Positions 1 through 8,383 of a stretch of DNA of 48,612 nucleotides are shown here, piece by piece. The translations under genes were made by a program, and so were the position numbers. The DNA is taken from contig CAZVCC010000023.1 in assembly GCA_964626015.1 (NCBI GenBank), forward strand, positions 1 through 48,612, given 5' to 3'. This DNA comes from CAIKZJ01 sp964626015. GTDB lineage: Bacteria; Bacteroidota; Ignavibacteria; Tepidaquicellales; Tepidaquicellaceae. A model generated the notes under the pieces. The model had not been told where the DNA came from and made no database searches. It worked only from the letters and a program-made list of their open reading frames with translations. The first letter of the stretch is position 1; every line of letters starts with the position of its first letter.

Positions 1-64
1 CAAATTATTCATAATTGTATTTGTTTAATCCCCCTAATAAAACAAACAGATACTATTTTTTTTT

Positions 65-75
65 GGGGGGGGGGG
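65..75. repeat. Run of eleven G residues
   Basis: An uninterrupted run of 11 G follows a T-run in the AT-rich leader upstream of the small gene at 182. Such runs are prone to slippage, so the length may vary between cells or be a sequencing artefact. Apart from this run and a CCGC/GCGG mini-hairpin at about 152-162, nothing else is visible in 1-181. Confidence 0.8.
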
Positions 76-181
76 TATAAATTTATATATGAATTAAAAT
101 TAGTCATTTTTTAATTATTTGTCAATGTAACAATTGATAGACTTCAAGCCGCCGCATTGCGGAATTAAGGATGTAACCACG

Positions 182-292
182 ATGAATGGAAAAATAGGGA
201 CTTTGTTTCAAAAGAAAGTGACATTTGACGGCAAGGTGAAGTTTACCGACAAACAGGGAAGAAAAATTCTTAACGTACTACCCGTAGAATAA
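182..292 (+). CDS. Small hypothetical protein, 36 aa
   Basis: This reading frame starts at ATG 182 and encodes MNGKIGTLFQKKVTFDGKVK followed by 16 more residues, ending LPVE before a TAA. An AAGGA ribosome-binding site lies about 10 nt upstream, and a strong Rho-independent terminator begins 22 nt after the stop, so the unit looks like a short, complete monocistronic gene. The product is basic, with no signal peptide, membrane segment or cysteine. It is not a family I recognise. The alternative is a small RNA that happens to contain an open frame; the well-placed RBS favours translation. Confidence 0.5.
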   Translation: MNGKIGTLFQKKVTFDGKVKFTDKQGRKILNVLPVE

Positions 293-313
293 GAGCAATT
301 TGTTTTTATAAAT

Positions 314-341
314 AAAAAGCCCGCTTTTAACGGGCTTTTTT
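314..341 (+). terminator. Rho-independent terminator, probably bidirectional
   Basis: AAAAAGCCCG (314-323) pairs with CGGGCTTTTT (331-340) around a 7-nt loop. The T-run downstream and the A-run upstream would terminate both the small plus-strand gene and the minus-strand mdh that ends at 360. Confidence 0.9.
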
Positions 342-359
342 GTTATCTGAAATATATTC

Positions 360-1280
360 TTAACTTACTACCTTTAACATCGACTTTACGTCGTTTGCCG
401 ACTTATCAAGTGCGGCTTTCTCCTCGTCAGTGAGCTTCAACGGAACAATTTCTTCCATCCCCTGTGCACCTATCTTTATCGGCACTCCCAGACATATATC
501 ATTATACCCGAATTCACCCTGCAGATATACACATCCTGCCATAATCCACTTCCTGTTGTTTACTATTGCGTCAATCATCTGTACTGTGGATGCTGCAGGT
601 GCGTAATATGCACTTCCTGTCTTAAGAAGTTTTACAATTTCTGCACCGCCGTTTCTTGTCCTTTCTATCAATGTTTCAATCCTGTTCTTCGGCAGTAAGT
701 CCGAAAGCGGTATACCCGCTACAGTTGTGTACCTGATTAACGGTACCATAGAATCGCCGTGTCCGCCAAGTACTATTGCATTTATGTTTTCAATTGATAC
801 ATTCAGTTCCATACAGATGAATGCCTTGAAACGAGCAGTATCAAGTACACCCGACATTCCTATAACCCTGTTCCTCGGAAAATGACTGTTCACAAACGAT
901 ACGTAGGTCATAGCATCAAGCGGATTCGAAACTACAATAATAATTGCATTCGGTGAGTACTTTACAATCTCCTTTGTTGCATTCGAAACTATTTCAGCAT
1001 TGATATTCAAAAGGTCATCCCTCGACATACCCGGCTTCCTTGGAAGACCCGCCGTGATTACAGCAATATCCGAATTTGCCGTAAGCTCATAAGTATTAAC
1101 ACCGTGTATTTTTGTGTCAGAATACTGTATTGCAGCAGATTGATATATATCAAGTGCTTTGCCCTGCGGCACTCCTTCTACGATATCAAGCAGGACTACA
1201 TCGTTTGCCAAAGCTCGGTCAACGATTATTTGTGCGGCTGTTGCTCCAACATTACCCGCACCTACGATTGTAATTTTCAT
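360..1280 (-). CDS. mdh: Malate dehydrogenase (NAD-dependent)
   Basis: The 306-residue product belongs to the lactate/malate dehydrogenase family and should interconvert malate and oxaloacetate with NAD in the cytoplasmic TCA cycle. The N-terminus carries the Rossmann motif GAGNVGAT. An acidic residue at the end of beta-2 (LLDIVEG) favours NAD, the substrate-binding arginines lie in GLPRKPGMSRDDL, and the catalytic histidine is in GGHGDSMVP. Length and motif order match the LDH-like bacterial MDH group. The start ATG at 1280 directly begins the Rossmann strand. The gene is monocistronic-looking and ends at the shared terminator at 314-341. It belongs to the core chromosome, not to the island. 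Confidence 0.97.
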   Translation of the reverse strand: MKITIVGAGNVGATAAQIIVDRALANDVVLLDIVEGVPQGKALDIYQSAAIQYSDTKIHGVNTYELTANSDIAVITAGLPRKPGMSRDDLLNINAEIVSNATKEIVKYSPNAIIIVVSNPLDAMTYVSFVNSHFPRNRVIGMSGVLDTARFKAFICMELNVSIENINAIVLGGHGDSMVPLIRYTTVAGIPLSDLLPKNRIETLIERTRNGGAEIVKLLKTGSAYYAPAASTVQMIDAIVNNRKWIMAGCVYLQGEFGYNDICLGVPIKIGAQGMEEIVPLKLTDEEKAALDKSANDVKSMLKVVS

Positions 1281-1319
1281 TTTTAATGATTTTATTTAAT
1301 AAAAAATATTTTAAAATAA

Positions 1320-1736
1320 TTACTTTTTTATTATTATCCTCAGTTTTACAGTGGTTCCGCTTTCACACGTATTGCACTCATATCCGTCTGTCAGTGATTT
1401 CATTATAAATATTCCCCTTCCGTGGTCCTTATACAGGTTGTTGTTCTTCGTAGGGTCGGGTACGTCGCTCGTATTAAATCCCGTTCCTTCATCCTTTATT
1501 GTTAGCTCTACAGAATTATCTTCCTCAAAGATATCGACATATACCTTTTTATCCTTTGACTCTTTATTACCATGAACAATCGCATTCATCAGTGCTTCCG
1601 AAACAGCAATGTGAAAATTAACAAATCTCTCCTGGTCTATTTTATAAAACTCATTCAGCGTGAATAGTAGATTCTCGAGTTTACTTATCTCGCTTCGCTT
1701 GCTTTGCAATATAAGACTTCCTTTATGCAATTTCAC
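1320..1736 (-). CDS. RsbW-like anti-sigma/serine kinase ATPase
   Basis: The 138-residue protein has a GHKL-type HATPase domain. The N-box is at NAIVHGN (from Asn51), the G1 box at DEGTGF (about 82-87), and the G2-like glycine motif is HGRGIFIMKSL near residue 105. Stand-alone proteins of this size act in partner-switching networks, binding a sigma factor and phosphorylating an STAS antagonist. No STAS or sigma gene is next to it, so its partner is encoded elsewhere. It lies 3 nt from the end of the upstream outer-membrane protein gene and is probably cotranscribed with it. Assignment to the family is firm; the specific target is unknown. Confidence 0.85.
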   Translation of the reverse strand: MKLHKGSLILQSKRSEISKLENLLFTLNEFYKIDQERFVNFHIAVSEALMNAIVHGNKESKDKKVYVDIFEEDNSVELTIKDEGTGFNTSDVPDPTKNNNLYKDHGRGIFIMKSLTDGYECNTCESGTTVKLRIIIKK

Positions 1737-1739
1737 TCA

Positions 1740-3641
1740 CTATATATTCCAAATAATTTTTAAAACAAGATTCTCTGACGTAAGTACATCAGGACTATCG
1801 CTTACTTCTACCCTGTCTAATCCGCCAAGTAAAAAAATACTTGAATTATTTCTCATATTCACTACAATTCCTGCAAACGGTCCGTATGTGCTCTGTGTTC
1901 TTTTTAAGATTTTATCCGTTCTTTCATACGTATAAAATCTTCTAATATAATGCCTGTAACCCAGATAAAACTTAACAAATCCCCGCGTTTCATAGTTTAT
2001 GCTCGTTCCGAGTGTTCTCTCATCATAATAAGCAAGCGGCTTAACGGAAAAATTATCCTCGTTAAACTGTCCCTGTTCGTACAGTTTGAGCTCTCCAAAT
2101 AAACCGACGTATACTTTCTTTGTAATGTTTATCTCAGTAGAATCAAGCAGATATAACTGCCTGTATGAGAAACTCTGCACCTGAGATACTATATCTTCGT
2201 ACTTGTAAACAGTGTAATTTGAAAGTACTTGAAAAAAGTTCTTCGTTGTTACGCCTTCAGTAGGTTTAAATATACTATATGACCCAAGTTTATAAACCCT
2301 GTTGGAATTATTATTCGAACTTTTCTCCTTGAAAATATAATTTAAAATCGAAGAATTGTATTCAAAAGAGGTTTCTAATAAAAAATTTTTAAAGTTATAA
2401 TACCTGTGAGTTATCATACCGTTCAGCAAAAGCTCATCTCTGTCGTCGTAGTTAATATCACTGTTTGTATCGTATCTCAGCATGGATGTTGCCCCCTGAA
2501 CCCTTAACGTGTGGGTGTTTGTAATATTATACATCACCTCCATGTAAGCCGTTGCCGTCTTGCTGTTATTGTTCTTGTCCTTCTCGATTTTCTCAATTTC
2601 AGTCCTCTGCACCGGCGGTAAATAATCCGTGTTCATCGGCTCATGGTCTTCCGTCCTTTCTGTGTAAGATACGTTCAGTCTTGTGCTCAATAATTTCAGG
2701 CGGTATTCTGCTTCAAATCCCGCCCTCAGTGAATTTTCTTTTATGTTATTATCATAAACACTCTCTGTCAGAATTCCTGAACTGGTCGGTTTAAACTTAT
2801 ATTGGTTTTTAATAGTCTTCAGAAAAAACATCCCCTGTATTTTTATCCTGAAATCTCTGCTAAACCTGTAATCAAGGTCATCGCTCAAAAGTACGTAATC
2901 TTCAAGCCTCGATTGTATATTATTATTCACTCCGTAATTATCAGTTATACTCTTTGTCGCAGGTGTGTAGAAATCCGTCCGGAGCGTAAATGCCCGTAAT
3001 GTACCGCTGTTCCTCGCATTCTCGGAAAATATCTTATCAACAGTAGTGTTTAAATCATAGTTGTAATTTGTTCTCTCTGAAAATTTATCAAGTGACATAT
3101 AAATACTCCCTGAAGAAATAAAATCTGATATATTCAGATTTCTCACACTCGACTCAAGTATCCCCGAAAACCCTGTATTGTATACGCCTATCTGCTTCTC
3201 ATCCTTAATCCCAAATTTTGTGTTAACGTAAAACTTCTCGTTTGGCAAATAATCTAAACTTGTGAAGAAAAAATTTGAGTACCCGTTAGACAAATCAAGC
3301 TGCTGATTTGAATAAACAATCTTACTCGTCGCCCCGGCTCCTGCATAAAAATTCTTTGCAAAATTGTAACTCGACCTTATGTCAAGATTGTTGTTATCGT
3401 TAGAAAAGTTTTCCGTGAACTTTGTTACTGAAGAGTTATACACATTGCTGACCGTAAACATCATACTCTTTATTTTCGTCTTTACAGACAATGTAGCAAA
3501 AAAATTCGCCGCATTCATATCATTGTTGAAATCTGTTGTAAAAAAATTGCTGGAATCCCTTACCGAAAAAAGTGCCTGCGGCTTTACACTTGGACAAAGG
3601 AAAAATGTTAAAAGAAAGATATTAATCAAATATCTCGTCAT
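1740..3641 (-). CDS. Probable outer-membrane beta-barrel protein
   Basis: The 633-residue protein begins with a clear signal peptide (hydrophobic LINIFLLTFFLCP, then PQA). The rest is rich in alternating aromatic/polar strands such as FLLETSFEYNSS, FVKFYLGYRHYIRRFYTY and SIFLLGGLDR, and it ends in LVLKIIWNI, typical of a long beta-barrel with a terminal strand. I do not recognise a named family. Its start overlaps the end of the ABC ATPase gene by 20 nt, and it is followed after 3 nt by the RsbW-like gene, so the three form one minus-strand operon. An outer-membrane role is inferred from composition only. Confidence 0.7.
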   Translation of the reverse strand: MTRYLINIFLLTFFLCPSVKPQALFSVRDSSNFFTTDFNNDMNAANFFATLSVKTKIKSMMFTVSNVYNSSVTKFTENFSNDNNNLDIRSSYNFAKNFYAGAGATSKIVYSNQQLDLSNGYSNFFFTSLDYLPNEKFYVNTKFGIKDEKQIGVYNTGFSGILESSVRNLNISDFISSGSIYMSLDKFSERTNYNYDLNTTVDKIFSENARNSGTLRAFTLRTDFYTPATKSITDNYGVNNNIQSRLEDYVLLSDDLDYRFSRDFRIKIQGMFFLKTIKNQYKFKPTSSGILTESVYDNNIKENSLRAGFEAEYRLKLLSTRLNVSYTERTEDHEPMNTDYLPPVQRTEIEKIEKDKNNNSKTATAYMEVMYNITNTHTLRVQGATSMLRYDTNSDINYDDRDELLLNGMITHRYYNFKNFLLETSFEYNSSILNYIFKEKSSNNNSNRVYKLGSYSIFKPTEGVTTKNFFQVLSNYTVYKYEDIVSQVQSFSYRQLYLLDSTEINITKKVYVGLFGELKLYEQGQFNEDNFSVKPLAYYDERTLGTSINYETRGFVKFYLGYRHYIRRFYTYERTDKILKRTQSTYGPFAGIVVNMRNNSSIFLLGGLDRVEVSDSPDVLTSENLVLKIIWNI

Positions 3642-4380
3642 ACGAAAATTCTTTCTTTGAACCCGTTTCTCTCATATCCCGGAATATATTTTCCAATGAC
3701 TTGAAATCGTTATTTGACTTAAGCTCTTCTTTTGATGAATTGATTTTTATCCTTCCATCCTCTATGATAATAACTCTGTCGCTTACCTTCTCCATTATAT
3801 CGAGTAAATGCGAGCAGTAGAAAATTGTCTTTCCTCTCTTTGCAAGTTTCGAGATTATATCCTGAAATGTAATTATCGAATATGCATCAAGACCGTTAAG
3901 CGGCTCGTCAAGAAGTATTATATCAGGATTATGCAGCAAGGCAGATACAATCAGAACCTTCTGTTTATTACCCTTTGAAAGCTTTCCGATTGCAGAATTT
4001 AGAAAATCCTTAAATTCAAACAGCTCGGCAAAATATTCTACTCTTTTTAAGAATTTGCTTTCTTCAATTTCTCTCACATCTTTTAAAAAATCAAAATACT
4101 CAGTAACCCTCAATGAATTGAATAATTCAGGAGTCTCGGGAACGTAACCCGTTATGGATTTAATCTTTAATGCGTCCTCAGGAAGTTTGTAATCATTTAT
4201 TAAAACCTCTCCGTCGTCGAATGGTATCACACCGCACAAAATCTTTAGCGTTGTGGATTTACCCGCTCCATTAACGCCAATGTAGCCCGTTATCTCAGAG
4301 GAATTAACATCAAACGAAACTCCGTTCAGAGCTTCAATCCCCCCCTCGTAGCTTTTCTTTAAGTTTGTAATTTTTATCAT
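3622..4380 (-). CDS. ABC transporter ATP-binding protein
   Basis: The product is a stand-alone ABC ATPase of 252 residues. Walker A is GVNGAGKST (35-43), the signature is LSKGNKQ, Walker B is IILLDEP followed by the D-loop LNGLD, and the switch histidine is in YCSHLLD. The architecture matches ABC-2 type exporters or gliding/Nos-type ATPases; no permease gene is adjacent in the window. I place the start at ATG 4380, where MIKITNLKKSYEG gives the standard family N-terminus, rather than at the TTG five codons upstream. It is the first gene of the operon with the outer-membrane protein and RsbW-like genes. Confidence 0.92.
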   Translation of the reverse strand: MIKITNLKKSYEGGIEALNGVSFDVNSSEITGYIGVNGAGKSTTLKILCGVIPFDDGEVLINDYKLPEDALKIKSITGYVPETPELFNSLRVTEYFDFLKDVREIEESKFLKRVEYFAELFEFKDFLNSAIGKLSKGNKQKVLIVSALLHNPDIILLDEPLNGLDAYSIITFQDIISKLAKRGKTIFYCSHLLDIMEKVSDRVIIIEDGRIKINSSKEELKSNNDFKSLENIFRDMRETGSKKEFSYDEIFD

Positions 4381-4565
4381 AACTTTAAAAAGCAAAATAG
4401 AATTTTTCCATCAAAAATGAAGTTCCTTTATTAATATTATTGGCTTTAAAAGAATAATTTCATAGAGTTGATATTTCCCTCAAACTATTTATCATATTAG
4501 GATTTAATAAAACTTTTAAAAACACTATCTTTATTATTATTTAAAATCTATTCACGTTTTATAAC

Positions 4566-4637
4566 GCCCCCGTAGGCTAATGGATAAACCCTCTGACTAC
4601 GGATCAGATATTAGAGGTTCGAATCCTCTCGGGGGTA
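4566..4637 (+). tRNA. tRNA-Arg (anticodon ACG), integration target
   Basis: A full cloverleaf can be drawn. The acceptor is GCCCCCG/CGGGGGT (one G-T pair) with discriminator A. The anticodon arm is TCTGA-CTACGGA-TCAGA, giving anticodon ACG. The T arm is AGAGG-TTCGAAT-CCTCT. CCA is not encoded. The 3' part of the gene is the crossover site of the large island to its right, and integration has left an intact tRNA. Confidence 0.95.
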
Positions 4638-4643
4638 CTAACT
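4606..4643 (+). repeat. attL: 38-bp direct repeat within tRNA-Arg
   Basis: The sequence from the 3' side of the anticodon stem through the tRNA end and six bases beyond (ending CTAACT) is identical to 46021-46058. The base before the repeat differs between copies (C versus T), which fixes its left edge. Confidence 0.95.
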
Positions 4644-4673
4644 CTTATAAAAATATAGATGTTAATTATTTAT

Positions 4674-4692
4674 GAGTAACAATATAGTAACA
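4674..4692 (+). repeat. Left arm-type site, GAGTAACAATATAGTAACA
   Basis: This 19-bp sequence lies 31 bp inside attL and recurs exactly at 45915-45933 near attR, in the same orientation. Inside it AGTAACA occurs twice at an 11-bp step. Position and symmetry fit integrase arm-type binding sites; this is an inference. Confidence 0.6.
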
Positions 4693-4738
4693 GGAAATGC
4701 TATAAATCATATTTTTGTAATTTAAAACTAAATAGCTT

Positions 4739-5017
4739 ATGTTAGTCGAAACTAATAAATTCATCTATTCTTTAAATCCTTATTGCATCGTTAATTTGCG
4801 CTTGAGTAAAGCAAAAGATGCTCTGGTCTTTTATTTTGTCAATGAATACATGATAACTCTAACTAAAGATGATGAAGTTGATTTCGATAAAATTATTCTT
4901 GACTATGAAGATGAGCTAAAAAAATTTAATTTGATAAGTATCCCATATAAGCAGGTTACTGGTTTGCCTAAGCCTGATGCAGATGAAACATTTCCCGATA
5001 AGAAAAATGACACTTAG
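4739..5017 (+). CDS. Hypothetical protein, 92 aa
   Basis: The open frame encodes a small, mildly acidic protein. A possible beta-rich first half (NKFIYSLNPYCIVNLRLSKAK) is followed by an acidic stretch (KDDEVDFDKIILDYEDELKK) and a polar, proline-containing tail. It has no signal peptide, no membrane segment and no motif I recognise. It is the first gene inside the left end of the element and reads inward. No good Shine-Dalgarno sequence is visible before the ATG at 4739, which lowers confidence. A recombination accessory role is possible from position alone, but nothing in the sequence demonstrates it. Confidence 0.5.
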   Translation: MLVETNKFIYSLNPYCIVNLRLSKAKDALVFYFVNEYMITLTKDDEVDFDKIILDYEDELKKFNLISIPYKQVTGLPKPDADETFPDKKNDT

Positions 5018-5181
5018 TTAATTTTCGGAGCTTTCCTATACTTCTTTATTTACGTTTCGACGGATTTCATTACTTTATAATCTGTCTGATATTCCGGCCA
5101 CTGATTATCCGGACTATTTCGATAGAAATTTTTATTTACTGGTATAATTAGGTAGTACCAATGTTCATAGGTTATTTTTAA

Positions 5182-5358
5182 GTTCGGCACAGGCGAACAT
5201 TGGATAAATTAAAATTTAATAAACGCTATCACTTTCATTGCCTCAGGGCCACTTTTATTATGCGGTTAGCCAGGAAAGGAGTAAACCCTATATTTATTCA
5301 ACGCCTGGCAGGACATTCCACATTAGCCGTCACACAAAAGTATTGTACAAGTTTCTGA
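5182..5358 (+). pseudogene. Tyrosine recombinase C-terminal remnant
   Basis: The frame 5182-5358 encodes about 58 residues that contain the end of a tyrosine recombinase catalytic domain. HCLRATF corresponds to the H-x-x-R box, LAGHSTLAVTQKY to the G-H box with the nucleophilic tyrosine, and a TGA follows shortly after. There is no start codon and no upstream catalytic domain: the frame is closed by a TAA at 5179, and nothing recognisable is found in 5018-5181. It is not a fragment of the intact integrase at 44820-45866, whose corresponding boxes read HTARHTF and LMGHTSTRRTEIY. It looks like the relic of an older integration. The rest of 5359-5520 is AT-rich leader with no gene visible. Confidence 0.75.
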
Positions 5359-5520
5359 TTTACGGAAGGCTATTAATTATTTAGACATTTCAATGGGAGG
5401 ATAGTCATTGCTAATCGTTGAAAAATTAAAAAATGAATAATTATTTAGCTAAAATATTTGAATGATTTTGAATTTTTACTAATTAGAAAGAATGTTAATT
5501 TTGTTAAACATTAGTATAAA

Positions 5521-6252
5521 ATGAAAATACCTGTAACTGATAAAGAATACGGACTGTTCGGGTTAACCGGGCCACAGGCAACAGATTTATGTAAACGTCT
5601 TCATAATGAATATAACAAAAGAAAAACATTTAAGCATTTAAACCCAAAGATTAAAAAATATCGTTCTGATAATGATTTAAACTTTTTTCTATTTTACATC
5701 ACTATATCTTGTGGGAATTATTCCGATATAGAAAGGGAAATGTTGTTTGAAACTTTTCTTTCAATGCCTCCTAGTGTAGCTAAAGTATTCGATTCACTAT
5801 TCACGAAATTTATGAATTCCGATTTTGACCATAAGCTCTATAACTATAAAAATGCCATAAAAAAGGCTAAGGAAATAATTAAATCAAATAAGAATTTTGA
5901 AAATCTAAGAGGAGAGAATTCAAAGCACAAAGAAAACATAATAATTCTTCAAAATAGAATAAAAGAATTAGAAGACGTAAGGGAATTATATAATGAAGAA
6001 CAAAAAAAGCGCGACAAAAAACTTGGTCATTATACTCCATTGTTTAGAGAAATTGATTCTAAACTTTTTAATAATCCATATATGAAGAAAGAGGATGCTA
6101 TCATCTATATTTTAGATAAACATTTACAACTTAAGGATAACGAATATTTAAACGAATTAAGTGAAAAACACGATAATAATTTTAATAAAATATTATTAAG
6201 ATTTAAACCGGCATATTATAATTTTAAAAGACGCCATCCATATCATTACTGA
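5521..6252 (+). CDS. Hypothetical coiled-coil protein, 243 aa
   Basis: The product is a basic, lysine- and asparagine-rich, largely helical protein. Residues of about 110-175 (NAIKKAKEIIK through RIKELEDVRELYNEEQKKR) have the heptad pattern of a coiled coil, and the C-terminus is basic and aromatic (NFKRRHPYHY). There is no signal peptide or membrane span, and I do not recognise the family. A TAATTTTG element at 5496-5503, shortly before the ATG, resembles the Bacteroidota -7 box, but its -33 partner is poorly spaced. The gene stands alone in the left accessory segment between an integrase relic and two small orphan genes. Confidence 0.7.
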   Translation: MKIPVTDKEYGLFGLTGPQATDLCKRLHNEYNKRKTFKHLNPKIKKYRSDNDLNFFLFYITISCGNYSDIEREMLFETFLSMPPSVAKVFDSLFTKFMNSDFDHKLYNYKNAIKKAKEIIKSNKNFENLRGENSKHKENIIILQNRIKELEDVRELYNEEQKKRDKKLGHYTPLFREIDSKLFNNPYMKKEDAIIYILDKHLQLKDNEYLNELSEKHDNNFNKILLRFKPAYYNFKRRHPYHY

Positions 6253-6413
6253 CAAAATTTTCAGAGTTATAATAGTAACACATCGTTACCTACTTTACTT
6301 TTCAACTAAAAATTAATCTTCCTATATTTTCAATAGTTCTTTAACATAGGTTTTATAAAATGAGCATCTTTGAGTTACATGTTTTTGTTAAAATTTAAAA
6401 CTAAAAGATAAAA

Positions 6414-6731
6414 TTGAAAAAGAAAAAATTCACTCTTATTGAAAGAGCTTTGAGTCCTGTAATTGTGGACACTTTGAAAATAAATCCAAAATACGTTTCA
6501 AACTTTACCTTAAACTTCAGAGATTGGATACCAAGTAGTAATTTTCTACGTGGTACAATTTCTGTTCTCAAAGGAAATAAAAACATAACATATTCGTTCT
6601 CCATCATATTGGATGGAGATACACCTGTTTCATTCTTAGATGTTAAAGATGTTGTTTCTTTAGCAAAACAGAAGAAACCAACTATGGGATTTACGATACC
6701 TGTGGATGCTGATGAAGCCAAAACAGAATAG
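6414..6731 (+). CDS. Hypothetical protein, 105 aa (TTG start)
   Basis: The frame begins with TTG at 6414, giving a lysine-rich N-terminus (KKKKFTLIERAL); the next in-frame ATG is too far downstream to be the start. The body alternates hydrophobic and polar residues as expected for beta strands (FTLNFRDW, GTISVLKGN, TYSFSIILDG), and the C-terminus is acidic (DADEAKTE). There is no recognised domain, signal peptide or cysteine. The weak start signal and small size make the call moderate, but a 318-nt frame is unlikely by chance in sequence this AT-rich. It precedes the gene at 6777 on the same strand. Confidence 0.5.
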   Translation: MKKKKFTLIERALSPVIVDTLKINPKYVSNFTLNFRDWIPSSNFLRGTISVLKGNKNITYSFSIILDGDTPVSFLDVKDVVSLAKQKKPTMGFTIPVDADEAKTE

Positions 6732-6776
6732 TGACTTGTAGTTTAAATACTTCAAATACTAAGAAGGTAACTTGAG

Positions 6777-7160
6777 ATGCTCATGTTTTTTACAAAGGTG
6801 CAGCACAAAATTTTAAATTCAGTAAAGATGAATAATATAAAAGATAAAAATAATCTATTTAATGACATTTACTTGAAATACGAAAAAGAATTTTCTAAAA
6901 TACAAAGGTATAATACAAAAATTTATTTTTGTGCAAATACATATGAGTATCTTGATTCTGGTTATCATGTGATAACAATGTATGTACTATCAAAAGATAA
7001 AGAACTTGAGAATGATATTTTTTATCATTTTGATTGTTATATTTATTCTGGTGAAGTATATCACATTGAAAAACATTATGGTACATTGGCTAAAGATGAT
7101 TTTTATCTTAACCTTAAACCAGAATCAAACTGGTTAATTTCTAAATACGATATTAATTAA
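6777..7160 (+). CDS. Hypothetical protein, 127 aa
   Basis: The ATG at 6777 is preceded by an AAGAAGG ribosome-binding site about 10 nt upstream; a second in-frame ATG lies two codons later. The protein is aromatic and rich in tyrosine and aspartate, with strand-like segments (TKIYFCANTYEYL, YHVITMYVLS, FYHFDCYIYSGEVYHI). The SGEV turn after a strand is also seen in the 213-residue product at 7315, which hints at a distant relationship but is too short to prove it. There is no signal peptide or membrane segment, and I do not recognise the family. Confidence 0.6.
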   Translation: MLMFFTKVQHKILNSVKMNNIKDKNNLFNDIYLKYEKEFSKIQRYNTKIYFCANTYEYLDSGYHVITMYVLSKDKELENDIFYHFDCYIYSGEVYHIEKHYGTLAKDDFYLNLKPESNWLISKYDIN

Positions 7161-7314
7161 TATAACATTTTAAAAGTGTTGCACCTTTTTGTTTTTTGAA
7201 AATACAAGTGTGTATTTATAAATTTTCACGACATTAATTTTTGATGTTGTGGTTCATTCCCCACTTCATTTCGAGAGCTTTGGGGTGGTTTTTTTAAAAA
7301 ATTAATATATTGTC

Positions 7315-7956
7315 ATGAAACTATTAAACATTAACGAAAAAGAAGGTACTTTCAAAGTTCAATCCAATAAATTTATCGGATATAATAAATTCAAATGCCA
7401 TTTTCCAGAAGAAGGATTTGACCATAATGATGAATGGTGGTTTCCGTTGAATAAGAAACATACAACTACTTTACCGAAATTATTATTTGAAAATAGAGCA
7501 CATGGTGCATATGGTAAATTTAGAGATGACCCGAATAATACAGACCCACATTATGATTTGTTGATATTAGATTTTACCTTTACCGTTAATGGAATTTCTT
7601 TTCGTGTGTTTTATGATATAAACATTGTTTCTGGGGAAGTTGCTTTTAGATTCTCTGATATAACTGTAATTAAAGAAGATTTTGTAGCATCTGATGATAT
7701 GCCTATTAAACTTTGTAATATGATTAAGAATGAGATGAATAATAAATGGGAGTTGATTGGTTTCTGGGATAACGAACAAGGTAGAAGTAAACTTTTTAAA
7801 TATGTAATTAAAAAATATTTAAAACAGATGAAGGATTATGTAAACTATCTTGAATCATTAAATGAAGACCTTTGTGAAGATTGTGTTTATAAGTATAAAT
7901 ATAGATTATCACCTTCAAAAGAATGTAAAGAGTTGTATTTAAAAAATAAATTTTAA
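7315..7956 (+). CDS. Hypothetical protein with C-terminal CxxC motif, 213 aa
   Basis: The protein has a mixed alpha/beta body and a compact cysteine motif at its end: C-E-D-C, then VYKYKYRLSPSKEC. The same arrangement (C-x2-C-x-Y-x-Y-x3-L-S, then C) ends the 162-residue product at 11569, so the two are probably distant paralogs sharing a small zinc-binding-like tail. No enzymatic motif is visible. The noncoding stretch before it (7161-7314) holds an imperfect CCCC/GGGG hairpin followed by seven T (about 7258-7297) that may terminate the preceding gene. The product name remains hypothetical. Confidence 0.7.
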   Translation: MKLLNINEKEGTFKVQSNKFIGYNKFKCHFPEEGFDHNDEWWFPLNKKHTTTLPKLLFENRAHGAYGKFRDDPNNTDPHYDLLILDFTFTVNGISFRVFYDINIVSGEVAFRFSDITVIKEDFVASDDMPIKLCNMIKNEMNNKWELIGFWDNEQGRSKLFKYVIKKYLKQMKDYVNYLESLNEDLCEDCVYKYKYRLSPSKECKELYLKNKF

Positions 7957-8067
7957 TTAACATTGAAGGAAGTTGAATAAACACAGAAGGTTGTGGCGTA
8001 GTTATCATCACCACTCCTTTTAATTTTACGCATTGTAGTTTAGGGTTAGATTATAGTGTGTTTAGCC

Positions 8068-8101
8068 AACCCCACTTTATTAGTCTTTAGTGGGGTTTTT
8101 T
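8068..8101 (+). terminator. Rho-independent terminator
   Basis: AACCCCACT (8068-8076) and AGTGGGGTT (8089-8097) form a perfect 9-bp stem followed by a T-run. It lies 112 nt after the stop of the 213-residue gene and insulates the winged-helix module that follows. Confidence 0.9.
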
Positions 8102-8121
8102 ATTCATCATTTATTATAATA

Positions 8122-8147
8122 TGACATCTTTGCTTATTAAAGTGTCA
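8122..8147. promoter_or_regulatory. Possible operator: interrupted palindrome
   Basis: TGACA-T-CTTT (8122-8131) faces AAAG-TGTCA (8139-8147), nine complementary positions with one bulge, about 50 bp before the start of the small protein gene at 8195. Since that unit encodes a winged-helix protein, autoregulation is plausible but unproven. Confidence 0.35.
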
Positions 8148-8194
8148 AATTTTATTAATCCCTATATATAAATTAAACTATAAGGAGAAATAAA

Positions 8195-8383
8195 ATGGAC
8201 GAAAATTCCTACAGTTATGAATACGAAGATATCGAAGAGGCCAAAATGGCGCGAGATATCATAAAAGAGGTTATTAACCAGCACGGGAAAATACTTAAAC
8301 AAAGGTATTACTTTCAACACCTCGAAATATTTTATGATCTTTTGAGTAAGGATTTACCGGAAGGAGAAGATTACGATGAGTAA
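8195..8383 (+). CDS. Small acidic protein, first copy of duplicated module
   Basis: The 62-residue product is acidic and helical (EEAKMARDIIKEVINQHGKILKQRYYFQHLEIFYDLL). It resembles the 69-residue product at 9150: both have an acidic N-terminus, a helix with a QHG turn, then (I)L-x2-x-x-(Y/H)F and a hydrophobic helix, and both precede a winged-helix gene with overlapping reading frames. The start is supported by AAGGAG about 9 nt upstream. Its stop overlaps the next gene by 8 nt, implying translational coupling. The pairing suggests it is a partner or modulator of that winged-helix protein; no known family is recognised. Confidence 0.75.
   Translation: MDENSYSYEYEDIEEAKMARDIIKEVINQHGKILKQRYYFQHLEIFYDLLSKDLPEGEDYDE

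Noticed and set aside
1104..1286. 60-codon plus-strand frame
   Set aside because: It is antisense to malate dehydrogenase, which has complete family motifs on the other strand.
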